Assembly: GCA_945890645.1 (NCBI GenBank)
Contig: CAMDCV010000033.1
Location: 1-45,255, forward strand
DNA: 45,255 nucleotides
Direction of reading: 5' to 3'
Source: Akkermansia muciniphila
GTDB taxonomy: Bacteria; Verrucomicrobiota; Verrucomicrobiia; Verrucomicrobiales; Akkermansiaceae
Below, piece by piece: positions 26,301-33,085 of this stretch (position 1 is its first letter; each line of letters opens with the position of its first letter). Below the pieces are notes generated by a model that saw nothing but the letters and a program-made list of their open reading frames with translations, was not told the origin of the DNA and did not search any database. A program made the position numbers and the translations under genes.

Positions 26301-27343
26301 CCGCCAGCGCCAGCGATGTGGATGCGGGAGCAAACCTGATCTTCGCCAAAGTGAGCGGACCGGTCTGGTTGTCAGTTGCCTCCAATGGCGCGCTTTCCGG
26401 CACGCCGACCAACGCCGATGTGGGAGCTAACAGTTTCACCGTGAGCATGAACGACGGCATCGCCGCTCCAGTGACAACGACTTTGAATATCACGGTCATC
26501 AACACCAACGACGCACCCGCTTGGACAATCAACCCGATCACTGGGGCGGGAGCCACCGAAGGCATTGCCTACACGGGCCAGACTTTGGCAGGAATAGCCA
26601 CCGATGCCGACTCCGGCGACACCATTGCCTATTCGAAAGTAAGTGGACCGGCATGGCTCACTGTTGCCGCAAACGGCACGCTTTCCGGAACACCTCCTTC
26701 TGGTTCGACAGGTCTCAACTCGTTTGTCGTCCGCGCTACCGACAGCGCTTCTGCCATCACGAATGCCACGTTGGAGATCACCGTCGCCGGCCTACCTCTG
26801 CCATGGATTTCCACTGACATCGGCACCGGTATGCTCGCGGGTTCCACAAGCTTTAATGCAGGCACCTTCACTCAAGCGGGATCGGGTATCATAGGCGGCA
26901 CCAGTGACAGACTTCGCTACACCTATCAGACGCTCACCGGCGATGGTGAAATCAGGGTCCGCATCAGCGGATTACAAAACACGGGTAGCTCTTCGCGTGT
27001 TGGTGTGATGATTCGCGAAAGTCTCGCCGCCAACTCAAAGGAGATTTTCATCGGTATGACCAGCTCTAATGCCTATCGCTGGGCTCGCCGCACAGCTACC
27101 GGAGGCAGCACTACCACCAGCAATAGCAGCACCGGCACCGTCCCTAACACATGGGTTCGCCTAGTACGCACTGGCACAACCATCACTGCCTACAAGAGCA
27201 CGAATGGCACCAGCTGGACCACCGTCGGTAGCACTACAAACACCACGTTCGCCTCCACTTGCTACATCGGTATCGCTGTCGGCAGCGGAAGTACCACCAC
27301 CCTGAATACTTCCCAATTCAGCAACGTCAGTGTGACACCTTGA
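20327..27343 (+). CDS. Giant DUF6288-type exported protein with PDZ, HEAT, PASTA and Ig-like domains
   Basis: About 2339 residues from the ATG at 20327; an upstream TTG in frame is less likely. The signal peptide is VRIPRAIPALCMAAMLTITA...LFA. Next come a PDZ-like domain (LVKSVDAGSPAVGILAAGDVI), then YNCPKSALIL and an alpha/alpha-toroid-like DUF6288 body (about 165-540: NSAGMPCFLGLILAKKCG, SRISWDLDLSRRWDGGF), and HEAT-like repeats (YYAAKELGDRTAEHG). The second half is a chain of modules: cadherin/Ig-like (TYTSDFGYTGADSFSFEV), a LamG-like block, two fibronectin-like copies separated by a PASTA domain (VVGMDQATAEAVL), four putative-Ig (He_PIG) repeats and a lectin-like end (GVMIRESLAANSKEIFIGM). 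The first 700 residues parallel the protein at 36009. Possibly a cell-surface polysaccharide-handling enzyme; activity is unproven. Confidence 0.87.
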   Translation: MNALNETMASASRALTVRIPRAIPALCMAAMLTITAGRLFAAPPDLTNGGVPTTTKTLNLGPTGANGWLYHVNENSSESRQILVKSVDAGSPAVGILAAGDVILGVNGSGASPVNFTSDARKTLGVAIADAEARNPATLQLLRWRAGVTTTETITLQTMGAYSATAPYNCPKSALILEQGLDYVMANQTSGNMRMGALALLAANNPADPDNAARLARAQSDALAIMPTLAQRNDMLAGKVSTESKIAWSVGHRLIVLAEYYLTTGDAQVLPGIEALAVAAANGQSALGTMGHQFTNPGPDGSLNGAYNVGYGTVNSAGMPCFLGLILAKKCGLTNPEIDPAIARASRFFAAYASYGTIPYGEHEPYRQYHESNGKSGLVALCFAQQANRVEEGKFFAKMATAAASERGIGHTGPWFNYLWSPLGAAIGGEEAAAEHFSRISWDLDLSRRWDGGFEFNNLYGQGGDGGTPGWQNDFFMFTPALLTYALPLRQLVITGKNPDANRWLNAAEVAEAVSADEYAAASRTTQQLVADMGSFSPKVQYYAAKELGDRTAEHGTLIPQLIAIANNANAGEQRVGACFALGETGNGSAAATLATLLTDGDGEVRYASAEGLRFLPQANRLAHVNTIMAAAASTSKPFFPIDEEDPIHFAHHRLCMLLFYSGNAYGPKGVIWGNSLSGINRSLLYPAIEAVAANPNGQARSTLDQTYRYLTQADVQAVAGSIVDSVKDRAPADKMFSGGVRTSGLSILQSYNIAEGVPLSRIIADDKSLGSERNHALNVLTLYKGSTRLVNPDPKIVDFCEFLVFTAPTLATDAQEALNAIIADLNPVAPTAFKTIQSITVDNSSLTLPARHTKLHVSATDHAQGDTIYTWRKVHGAGNVTFTPNGTGAANNTTIVFDGMPGQYLFEVTMSDSRALTEAVETVAVTLYQVGGGLPPNSPPTASSQTLTIPQSTTTPIVLGGMDPEGHALSFAVTSEPAHGKLSGSAPYLTYTSDFGYTGADSFSFEVMDSEGQTASATINLTVDPIAGLQTAVYEPFDYAAGLLNGKSGASEVGLAGTWASNASSGFVTSGSMTYGSLATKGGKFEPTGASNHWGGTRAISTSALAANGLLNDGSTLWFSAVVGYGPTANLTNARLSIALANNGFSTGNYDYWVQNSGPQLGSGIGITLGRHDGINGRVKATQFQDLAKGDGFAGNIYGSWEGNGAAYVQNQNGLIVCRITWADDPELPDTIEVFQPLTNLELPGAPISVLNAVLDQSTFDTLTFSRGDIIKLDEIRFGPNYHSVLVGNQPLAADVVAPTPNPVGFHTPPTALNGTSITMTAATAFDSSDVEYFFTCTAGGGNNSGWQTGTTYTDNGLTPGVQYSYTVTARDLSPAQNTTAPSAASSVTLPTSLNAPDVVGMDQATAEAVLVTYSFAVGTVSSAYSLSVPAGQVISQSPVGETTAAVGSSVSLVVSLGPDPDQSPPNPNPMTFAIAPHSTGTTSIAMTASTASDANAVEYYFTCTSGGGNDSGWQDSAAYEDSGLQVNTTYTYTVTARDKSLNNNTGTPSAPASATTDIEAAQIIPITSFNPATFFSGGIMAGIDFDVDSSGTSGFQAVTQAGFLSVPATAAQSYNVTHNGITFDLQTTNANQINVPRWRANALAGNLTNDFQQFYGKTATTGNGVTATVTLSGLAANTEYEVSFFTYNIGAGQTTHNFHQGTSTSDPLITTFTTAGNQNNYSTWVPGITFSLNSGATGTITITMHAPDYPNGAEFDSRLTLNGISVVDPSQPLNSAPSWAANPINETDATEDASYSGTLANDATDADAADTLTFTKVSGPAWLNIAADGTLTGTPTNADVGTNVFTVSVTDGNWPALDGTLNITVLNTNDAPVFTVDPITSGDATEDVSYNGTLDGSASDEDSGASLSFAKVSGPTWLNVAANGTLSGTPDNADVGATLFTVSVSDGIAAPVMATLNISVLNTNDAPVWTGDPINGAGADEDVTYSGSLAASASDVDAGANLIFAKVSGPVWLSVASNGALSGTPTNADVGANSFTVSMNDGIAAPVTTTLNITVINTNDAPAWTINPITGAGATEGIAYTGQTLAGIATDADSGDTIAYSKVSGPAWLTVAANGTLSGTPPSGSTGLNSFVVRATDSASAITNATLEITVAGLPLPWISTDIGTGMLAGSTSFNAGTFTQAGSGIIGGTSDRLRYTYQTLTGDGEIRVRISGLQNTGSSSRVGVMIRESLAANSKEIFIGMTSSNAYRWARRTATGGSTTTSNSSTGTVPNTWVRLVRTGTTITAYKSTNGTSWTTVGSTTNTTFASTCYIGIAVGSGSTTTLNTSQFSNVSVTP
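25656..26795 (+). repeat. Four tandem ~286-base repeats encoding He_PIG-type Ig domains
   Basis: Four in-frame copies start near 25660, 25943, 26228 and 26513 (spacing about 285 bases). Each encodes W/F-x-x-x-P-I...GTL, VSGPAWL, ANGTLSGTP, FTVSV-DG and NITVLNTNDAP. The third and second copies are the most alike; the fourth is the most diverged. Such copies expand and contract by recombination. Confidence 0.85.
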
Positions 27344-27367
27344 TGTGACGAATGTGGACGACGAAAT

Positions 27368-27432
27368 GGAGCGCGGAATTTATTCCGCCCAGAAAAGCAT
27401 GAGAACAGCCTGCGGAATAAATTTCGCGCTCC
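27368..27432. repeat. Paired inverted hairpin (REP-doublet-like) between convergent genes
   Basis: Two 21-base arms (27368-27388 and 27412-27432) are inverted copies matching at 20 of 21 bases. Each arm starts with GGAGC at its outer end and is itself a palindrome (GCGGAAT-TT-ATTCCGC). The element lies between the giant gene ending at 27343 and the regulator gene ending at 27467, where it could also stop transcription from both sides. No T-run follows, so its main nature is probably a repeat. Confidence 0.7.
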
Positions 27433-27466
27433 GGTCGAAGAGTCCTCTTGGTTCTGCTCGTTCGTA

Positions 27467-28534
27467 TTATGAGCGCGCCGGGCCTATCGTGCCGCCCATC
27501 ACCAGCTTGGCATCGGTGCTGCTCACTCGGCGGTCGTTCTTTCCGCGGCTGATGTTATCGGACCACTTGACCACGCGTCGGATCAATGGCTGCGCATCCC
27601 AGGCGAAGTGGGTGATGGCCGGAATACACCAGTCAAAAACTTTATCATAGTCGTAGCAGACCAGAGAAACATCACGGGGCGCGACTATGCCACCGCGCGC
27701 CAAATGGTCCCGCGCGGCAATAAACAGCGCAGGCTCATCCAGCAACAGCGCAGTGGGCGGGGTATGCTGAAAAAGCGTATCTAACAGTTTCTGCAAGCCC
27801 GCAGGACTCTCGCGCCAATCCGGCAAATTGTAGGCTCCCGTCTCGATGCCATGTTTCCGCAACTCATCAAGAAAGAGCCGATCGAGAGTTCCTAGAGTTG
27901 GTTTTCGGCGCTCCTCCCGCACTACGCTCACGATACGCCGATGCCCCAATTTCACCAGCCGCTCCACCAGCTCGATCGATGCAGAAGTTTTGCTTGGTGC
28001 CGCGCCAGCGATAGCTACCTGACGAAAGCGCCCGAACATGGCGATGGCGGGCGTGGCTTGCGCAGCAAACCATTCGAGAACGTCACGCGGACCAGAAACG
28101 ACTACCCAGGCATCAGCTTCTGTGGCGGAAACATAACGAGCGATCCGGCTTACGTTCATGCCGAGCTCGTGCATGGTCTTGGCCACGAAGCCCGCATCGT
28201 GTCCCGCTTTCTGCAGTTGATGAACCAAATCAATCAGATAATCCGTTTTCCGATCGGAGTTTTCGTAGAGCAAGATCGCCACCCGCAGCGTTCGACCCCG
28301 AAGCATTGCTCCGGAAAGTTCGATCCTTCTCCTTAGCCCTCTCCCTTGCGAAACCAGCATTCCCTCTTTCGCTAGCCGCTGCATCGCCTCCTCCACTGTC
28401 CAGTGGCTGCAACCCAATTCCCCCGCAAGCCGGTCACGTCCCGGCAGCGTTCCGCGCCAACGCCCCTCGATCATACCCTGCCGAAGCAGGCTAGTGACTT
28501 GATCGGTGAGGGAGGAAAAGCTTTTCTCTGACAC
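27467..28534 (-). CDS. Transcriptional regulator: GntR-type HTH with LacI-type sensor domain
   Basis: A 355-residue protein. Residues 1-72 form a GntR-type winged helix (SLTDQVTSLLRQGMIEGRW, LPGRDRLAGELGCSHWTVEEAMQRLAKEGML). Residues about 80-345 match a periplasmic-binding-protein-like LacI sensor (LRVAILLYENSDRKTDYLI, LVKLGHRRIVSVVREERR, PTALLLDEPALFIAARDHLA, DVSLVCYDYD, ITHFAWD). Such fusions usually sense sugars in PVC bacteria. The start is GTG at 28532-28534, supported because the HTH begins right after it. It is divergent from the FAD oxidoreductase/sulfatase operon; the gap of about 150 bases holds the candidate operator at 28545-28561, fitting autoregulation and control of the operon. 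Ligand unknown. Confidence 0.9.
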   Translation of the reverse strand: MSEKSFSSLTDQVTSLLRQGMIEGRWRGTLPGRDRLAGELGCSHWTVEEAMQRLAKEGMLVSQGRGLRRRIELSGAMLRGRTLRVAILLYENSDRKTDYLIDLVHQLQKAGHDAGFVAKTMHELGMNVSRIARYVSATEADAWVVVSGPRDVLEWFAAQATPAIAMFGRFRQVAIAGAAPSKTSASIELVERLVKLGHRRIVSVVREERRKPTLGTLDRLFLDELRKHGIETGAYNLPDWRESPAGLQKLLDTLFQHTPPTALLLDEPALFIAARDHLARGGIVAPRDVSLVCYDYDKVFDWCIPAITHFAWDAQPLIRRVVKWSDNISRGKNDRRVSSTDAKLVMGGTIGPARS

Positions 28535-28544
28535 AGCAAAAGTT

Positions 28545-28561
28545 GTAAGGAAAACTGACAG
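28545..28561. promoter_or_regulatory. Candidate operator at the regulator/FAD-oxidoreductase divergent promoter
   Basis: GTAAGGAAAACTGACAG differs by one base from the site at 20227-20243. It lies 11 bases upstream of the regulator GTG and about 120 bases upstream of the FAD oxidoreductase ATG (28682). Here one arm of the GTCAG/CTGAC pair is altered (GTAAG). The location suggests that the GntR/LacI-type protein represses itself here. Confidence 0.5.
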
Positions 28562-28681
28562 GATGGAAAGAGTATTTTGTCCAAGCAGATAAGATCAGCT
28601 TGCCGCCGGTCTATGTGAGATTTTGCGCCACAAAAGTTTTTTGTTTTGCGCCGCAGAGGCTTATCGGTATCATCCACCTGC

Positions 28682-30322
28682 ATGATCAACAAACTCCGTC
28701 ACATTCTCGCCGCCTTGTTCATCAGTCAGGCACTCCATGCCCAGGAACCCGAAGTTTACGACATCGTCGTCTATGGCGATTCATCGGGCGCTGTCACCGC
28801 GGCTATTGATGCGAAACGTCGGGGTCTTTCGGTGATTCTCGTCAACCCCGTGGCTTTCCCCGGCGGTATGAGCGCCAGTGGTCTGGGTGCCACCGATTTC
28901 TTGGGCAGACGCAATACATTCGGCGGCATCGCTTCCGAATTCTACGACGGAGTGGCCGCTGCCTACGGCAAAGAGTTCGTTCGTAGCTTCGAGCCGCATG
29001 TGGGTTATAAGGTGTTTCAAAAACTAATCGCCGATGCCGGAGTCACCGTCGCCTATAACGAATTGTTAGATCGCAGCAAGGGCGTGAAAATGAATGGCAA
29101 ACGCATCGAATCGATAACTACACTCAGCGGTAAAACCTATCGCGGCAAGATGTTCATCGATGCCACCTACGTCGGCGATCTGATGGCCGCAGCGGGCGTT
29201 ACCTACACCGTCGGACGCGAGCCCGAGAGCCAGTACGGCGAAGACATGGCAGGCGTTCGTCGTGGCGATACCAGCCCACGCGTTCACTACACGCAAAAAG
29301 ACAAAGACCATTTCATCAAAGACGTAGATCCCTATGTAAAACCGGGTGACCCAAGCAGCGGTTTGCTGCCCTACGTTGTCAAAATCGAAGGCCTCACCAA
29401 CGGTCAAGGCGATAAAAAAATCCAAGCCTACAATTACCGCGTCTGCCTCACCACCGATCCGAAATTGCGCATCCCTATCGAAAAACCCACCGATTATAAA
29501 GAGATCGATTACGAGCTATTATTGCGCAATTTCGATGCCGGCGATCCACGCGTTCCGGCTCTCATCGAACCACTCGAAGGACCAGGCGCTAAGGTCGATT
29601 GGAATAACATGCACGCCGTGGGTTCTGATCATCCTGGTGCCAATTACGAATATCCAGAGGCTTCTTACGAACGCCGTATCGAGATCGAGAAACAGCATCA
29701 AAATTACATCCGTGGTTTCCTTTGGACCATGTCGAACAGCTCACGCGTTCCGGAAGAGATTCGCAAGAAAACCGCCGCCTATGGCTTGCCGAAAGATGAA
29801 TTCACCGACAACGGCGGCTGGCCGTGGATGATCTACATCCGCGAAGCGCGTCGAATGGTCAGTGACTACGTCATGACCCAGCACGACTGCGAAGGCAAAA
29901 AGTCCGCGCCCGATCCCGTGGCGCTTGGCTCTTTCGGCATGGACTCACACTGCGTCCAGCACATCGTGACCGACAAAGGCACGGTGCAGAACGAAGGCGT
30001 CATCTGGCGCGTGCCACCGAAACCGTACGGCATCTCCTATCGTTCCATCATGCCGAAAGAAAGTGAATGCGAAAACCTCTTCGCTCCTATCTGCCTCTCC
30101 ACCTCGCACGTTGCTCACGGCTCGATTCGCATGGAGCCGGTGTTCATGGCTCTCTCCCAAAGCGCCGCCATCGCCGCCAGTCTCGCCATCGAAAAAAACG
30201 TTTCAGTCCAAAAAGTCGACTATGCCGCTCTTAAGGAAAAGCTTGTCGCCGCGAAACAAATCGTCGAGCTTAAGCAAATTCCTCGCGCCGCAAAACCTGC
30301 GCCGCCGAAAAAAGCGCCATGA
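28682..30322 (+). CDS. Exported FAD-dependent oxidoreductase (FAD_oxidored type), copy 1
   Basis: About 546 residues from the ATG at 28682 (MINKLRHILAALFISQALHAQ, a signal peptide); an upstream TTG is rejected. The FAD-binding N-terminus reads YDIVVYGDSSGAVTAAIDAKRRG, a glycine-rich Rossmann motif with Ser replacing one Gly, followed by GGMSASGLGATD and, deeper, FIDATYVGDLMAAAGV. The C-terminal half has MIYIREARRMVSDYVMTQHD, the second-domain motif YRSIMPKESECENLFAPICLS and SIRMEPVFMALSQSAAIAAS. This is the PF12831 family common in Planctomycetes and Verrucomicrobia; substrates are mostly unknown, with carbohydrate oxidation suspected. It overlaps the sulfatase start by ATGA. A paralogue lies at 34009-35682. 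Confidence 0.9.
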   Translation: MINKLRHILAALFISQALHAQEPEVYDIVVYGDSSGAVTAAIDAKRRGLSVILVNPVAFPGGMSASGLGATDFLGRRNTFGGIASEFYDGVAAAYGKEFVRSFEPHVGYKVFQKLIADAGVTVAYNELLDRSKGVKMNGKRIESITTLSGKTYRGKMFIDATYVGDLMAAAGVTYTVGREPESQYGEDMAGVRRGDTSPRVHYTQKDKDHFIKDVDPYVKPGDPSSGLLPYVVKIEGLTNGQGDKKIQAYNYRVCLTTDPKLRIPIEKPTDYKEIDYELLLRNFDAGDPRVPALIEPLEGPGAKVDWNNMHAVGSDHPGANYEYPEASYERRIEIEKQHQNYIRGFLWTMSNSSRVPEEIRKKTAAYGLPKDEFTDNGGWPWMIYIREARRMVSDYVMTQHDCEGKKSAPDPVALGSFGMDSHCVQHIVTDKGTVQNEGVIWRVPPKPYGISYRSIMPKESECENLFAPICLSTSHVAHGSIRMEPVFMALSQSAAIAASLAIEKNVSVQKVDYAALKEKLVAAKQIVELKQIPRAAKPAPPKKAP

Positions 30323-31626
30323 AATCGCTAGCGATGGTGCTGTGCTCGGTTAGCCTCCTCGGGGGCTTCGAAACAACTGCGCCTCGCAAGCCAAACATCG
30401 TTCTCATCATGGCCGATGATCTTGGCTATGGTTCACTTGGTTGTTATGGCAACGCTGAAGTGAAGACGCCGCACATTGATCGCCTTGCCACCGAAGGGGT
30501 GCGTCTCACCGATTTCCACAGCAATGGAGCCTATTGTTCGCCGACGCGCGCTGCATTGTTGACAGGTCGATACCAACAACGCTGCGCTTGGGTGCCCGAT
30601 GAAGAACTAACGCCGGTATTCCGCGCGCAGCGAAAAGCAAACCAAAAGCAGCGCTGGGCCTGGGGCATTTCTCCTGAGGAGCTAACGATTCCCCGGTTGC
30701 TTCAGCAGTCGGGTTATAGAACCGCGCTCATCGGCAAATGGCATCTGGGTTACGACGAAAAATTTCATCCCATGAATTTCGGCTTCGATGAATTCCGCGG
30801 CTTCATGGGCGGGAATGTCGATTATCACACGCACGTGGCCGGTTACGGATTGAAACAGCTCGACTGGTGGAAAGACCGCAAGATCGAGAACGAACAAGGC
30901 TATGCCACCGATTTGCTAACGCGAGCCGCCACGGATTTTATCACCCGCCACAAGGACCAGCCCTTTTTTCTCTATCTCGCGCACGGGGCACCACACGAGC
31001 CATGGCAAAGTCGAGATCCTGCGGCGAAAAAATCACCCGTGGAAACCTACAAGGAGATGATCGAGGTGATGGATGAATCGGTGGGGAAGGTTATCGAGTC
31101 ATTGCGCCACCATCAGCTCGAATCGAACACGCTCGTCATCTTCTGTTCTGATAACGGCCCCGCTGCACCCCGCGACTTCAAAGCGAACGGCTCATTGTCG
31201 GGCGGAAAAGGAAATCTCTACGAAGGTGGCCACCGCGTGCCTTGCATCGCCCGTTGGCCGGGCATGATTCCTGCGGGCAATACACACGAAGACACAGAGA
31301 TGACGATGGATTTTCTGCCGACCTTTGCCAACATGGCGGGTGCTAAAATCCCTGCTGATCGGGTCATCGATGGCCGTGACATGCTTCCTTTTCTCCAAGG
31401 AAAAGGAGTCGCGCCACAACGCACCTTGCACTGGCAATCTGATTCGACATGGGCCATCCGCCATGGCTCTTGGAAATTGATCGGAATTCGTAGTAATGCA
31501 AAGGTTCTTGTAAAACTCGACAATAACCTGCACGAAAGCAGTAACCGCCTCGAAGCCAATCCTGAGAGGGTGGATCAACTGCTCAAACTGCACCTCAAAT
31601 GGCTCGCCGAAGTCGGCGAAAAATAG
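30319..31626 (+). CDS. Sulfatase (formylglycine-dependent)
   Basis: A 435-residue arylsulfatase-family enzyme with an N-terminal hydrophobic stretch (MKSLAMVLCSVSLLGGFETT). Metal-site start: PNIVLIMADDLGYGSLGCYG (D33, D34). The formylglycine motif C-x-P-x-R is C73-S-P-T-R77 with LLTGRYQ, so Cys is to be converted to formylglycine by a maturase not coded here. Further sites: GKWHLGYDEKFHP and IFCSDNGPAAP (metal ligands Asp-Asn). It probably removes sulfate esters from polysaccharides outside the cytoplasm. The ATG lies inside the stop of the FAD oxidoreductase, so the two are co-translated, which suggests action on the same sulfated glycan. The C-terminal domain is rather short (SSNRLEANPERVDQLLKLHL). 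Confidence 0.93.
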   Translation: MKSLAMVLCSVSLLGGFETTAPRKPNIVLIMADDLGYGSLGCYGNAEVKTPHIDRLATEGVRLTDFHSNGAYCSPTRAALLTGRYQQRCAWVPDEELTPVFRAQRKANQKQRWAWGISPEELTIPRLLQQSGYRTALIGKWHLGYDEKFHPMNFGFDEFRGFMGGNVDYHTHVAGYGLKQLDWWKDRKIENEQGYATDLLTRAATDFITRHKDQPFFLYLAHGAPHEPWQSRDPAAKKSPVETYKEMIEVMDESVGKVIESLRHHQLESNTLVIFCSDNGPAAPRDFKANGSLSGGKGNLYEGGHRVPCIARWPGMIPAGNTHEDTEMTMDFLPTFANMAGAKIPADRVIDGRDMLPFLQGKGVAPQRTLHWQSDSTWAIRHGSWKLIGIRSNAKVLVKLDNNLHESSNRLEANPERVDQLLKLHLKWLAEVGEK

Positions 31627-31848
31627 TTCTGACTCATAGGCTGGGAGCCGCAGAAGAACAGAGAAAATCGCCTGAATGACAACTCATCATAATACAAAAA
31701 ATTCTGCAAATTCTGTCAAAATAGCCACCACAGCCGGTCAAGCGATTGCACTATAGCCATGCCATTTCATCCTCTCGCGCAACTTTCGGATAGAAATTTT
31801 CACAGAGAGTCGTATCTTTCTGGGTCGTAACTCATCGACTCCACCACT

Positions 31849-33066
31849 ATGAAATTTACCCGTATTCTCCCCGCCGCCGCCGCTTTGGCATGCGCCCTAT
31901 TTTTCACAGCCGCCTACGCTCGCACTTGGACCAGTTCCGATGGCGCCAAAACTTTTGAAGGCGAACTGAAATCTTACGATCCGGATAAAGGTCTGGTCGC
32001 CGTTACTCTACCCAATGGCAAGTCCTTGAATTTCACGCAGGACAAACTCTCCGCCGACGACATCACCTTTCTCAAAGAGCAGGGCAAGTTTCCTGTAGAT
32101 AAGGCGGCCGCTGGCGCAAGCACAACGGCGGTCAAGGCGATTCCCGATGTGTTGCCGGATTCCGATGGCAAGGAAGCCGATATGAGTAAGCCGGTGCAGG
32201 TCTTCATCATGATGGGGCAATCAAACATGCTGGGCTTCGGGAATCCAGGGCCGGTCAAGGGCGTTGCTGCACAAAAATATCCTTATCTTGTCGATGATGC
32301 AGGGAACTGGAACGTGCGCAAGGATGTCCGCAATGTCTTTTTCTGCATGGCCCAACTGAAATACAATGATTGGTTAACGCCGGAAAACGGCAATGGCAGT
32401 GGGAAATTTGGCCCGGAAATCGGCATCGGAAATTATTTGGGGCACGCCATCGATGCCCCTGTCATGCTACTGAAATCTTGTGTGGGCAATCGTGCTTTGG
32501 GCTGGGACTTGTTGCCTCCCAGTGCGGTAGGTACGGGAAAAGATGGCAAATCCTACGAAGGGGACTCGGAGAGCTCGAATCGGAAAGTCAGTGAAGCAGT
32601 CAAAGCAAAAAGTGGCTGGTATGCAGGCCTCCAGTATGACCAAGACGTAGGTGCTGCTCAAACCGCACTCAAAGAATTGGCCACTTATTATCCAGGTGCT
32701 ACAAAATTCGAAGTTGCCGGATTTTTCTGGTGGCAGGGAAATGCTGAGGCAGGCAAGGGGAGTATCGAGAATTACGACAAGAACCTAGCATTTCTCTTCA
32801 ATGACCTGAAAAAAGACTTCAACGCACCCAATGCCAAGTTTGTTTGCGCGACATTGGGTGAACACGACATGAACGCCCCTCTCACGAAGAAGATGTTTGC
32901 CTTCGCGGAAAACTCGGAATTCAAAGGTAAGGCGGCCGTGTTCTTTACGCAACCTGTCGCCAACGGAGGAAGCAGCGGCAGCCATTACGGTGGCAATGGC
33001 GAGACCTACATGAGCGTAGGCGAAGGCATGGGCAAGGCGATGGTCGAATTGCTCGGCGGCAAATAA
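31849..33066 (+). CDS. Exported SASA-type acetylesterase with SHD1-like N-domain
   Basis: A 405-residue protein with a signal peptide (MKFTRILPAAAALACALFFTAAYA). Residues about 25-80 (RTWTSSDGAKTFEGELKSYD, LSADDITFLKEQ) resemble the SHD1-like domain found at the N-terminus of many PVC secreted proteins. Residues about 114-400 are a SASA/sialate O-acetylesterase-like SGNH hydrolase: VFIMMGQSNMLGFG with nucleophile S125, then LKSCVGNRALGW, FFWWQGNAEAG, and the final His in GSSGSHYGGNGETY. Such carbohydrate esterases remove acetyl groups from glycans, which fits a role beside the upstream sulfatase. A gap of 222 bases from the sulfatase suggests its own promoter. The small STN-like gene follows. 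Confidence 0.87.
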   Translation: MKFTRILPAAAALACALFFTAAYARTWTSSDGAKTFEGELKSYDPDKGLVAVTLPNGKSLNFTQDKLSADDITFLKEQGKFPVDKAAAGASTTAVKAIPDVLPDSDGKEADMSKPVQVFIMMGQSNMLGFGNPGPVKGVAAQKYPYLVDDAGNWNVRKDVRNVFFCMAQLKYNDWLTPENGNGSGKFGPEIGIGNYLGHAIDAPVMLLKSCVGNRALGWDLLPPSAVGTGKDGKSYEGDSESSNRKVSEAVKAKSGWYAGLQYDQDVGAAQTALKELATYYPGATKFEVAGFFWWQGNAEAGKGSIENYDKNLAFLFNDLKKDFNAPNAKFVCATLGEHDMNAPLTKKMFAFAENSEFKGKAAVFFTQPVANGGSSGSHYGGNGETYMSVGEGMGKAMVELLGGK

Positions 33067-33085
33067 TCTTCACCGATCCTCTATT

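Noticed and set aside
25656-26795. Regularly spaced repeats considered as a CRISPR-like array
   Set aside because: The period is about 285 bases, the copies are in frame and encode Ig-like domains, and there are no short conserved repeats with unique spacers.
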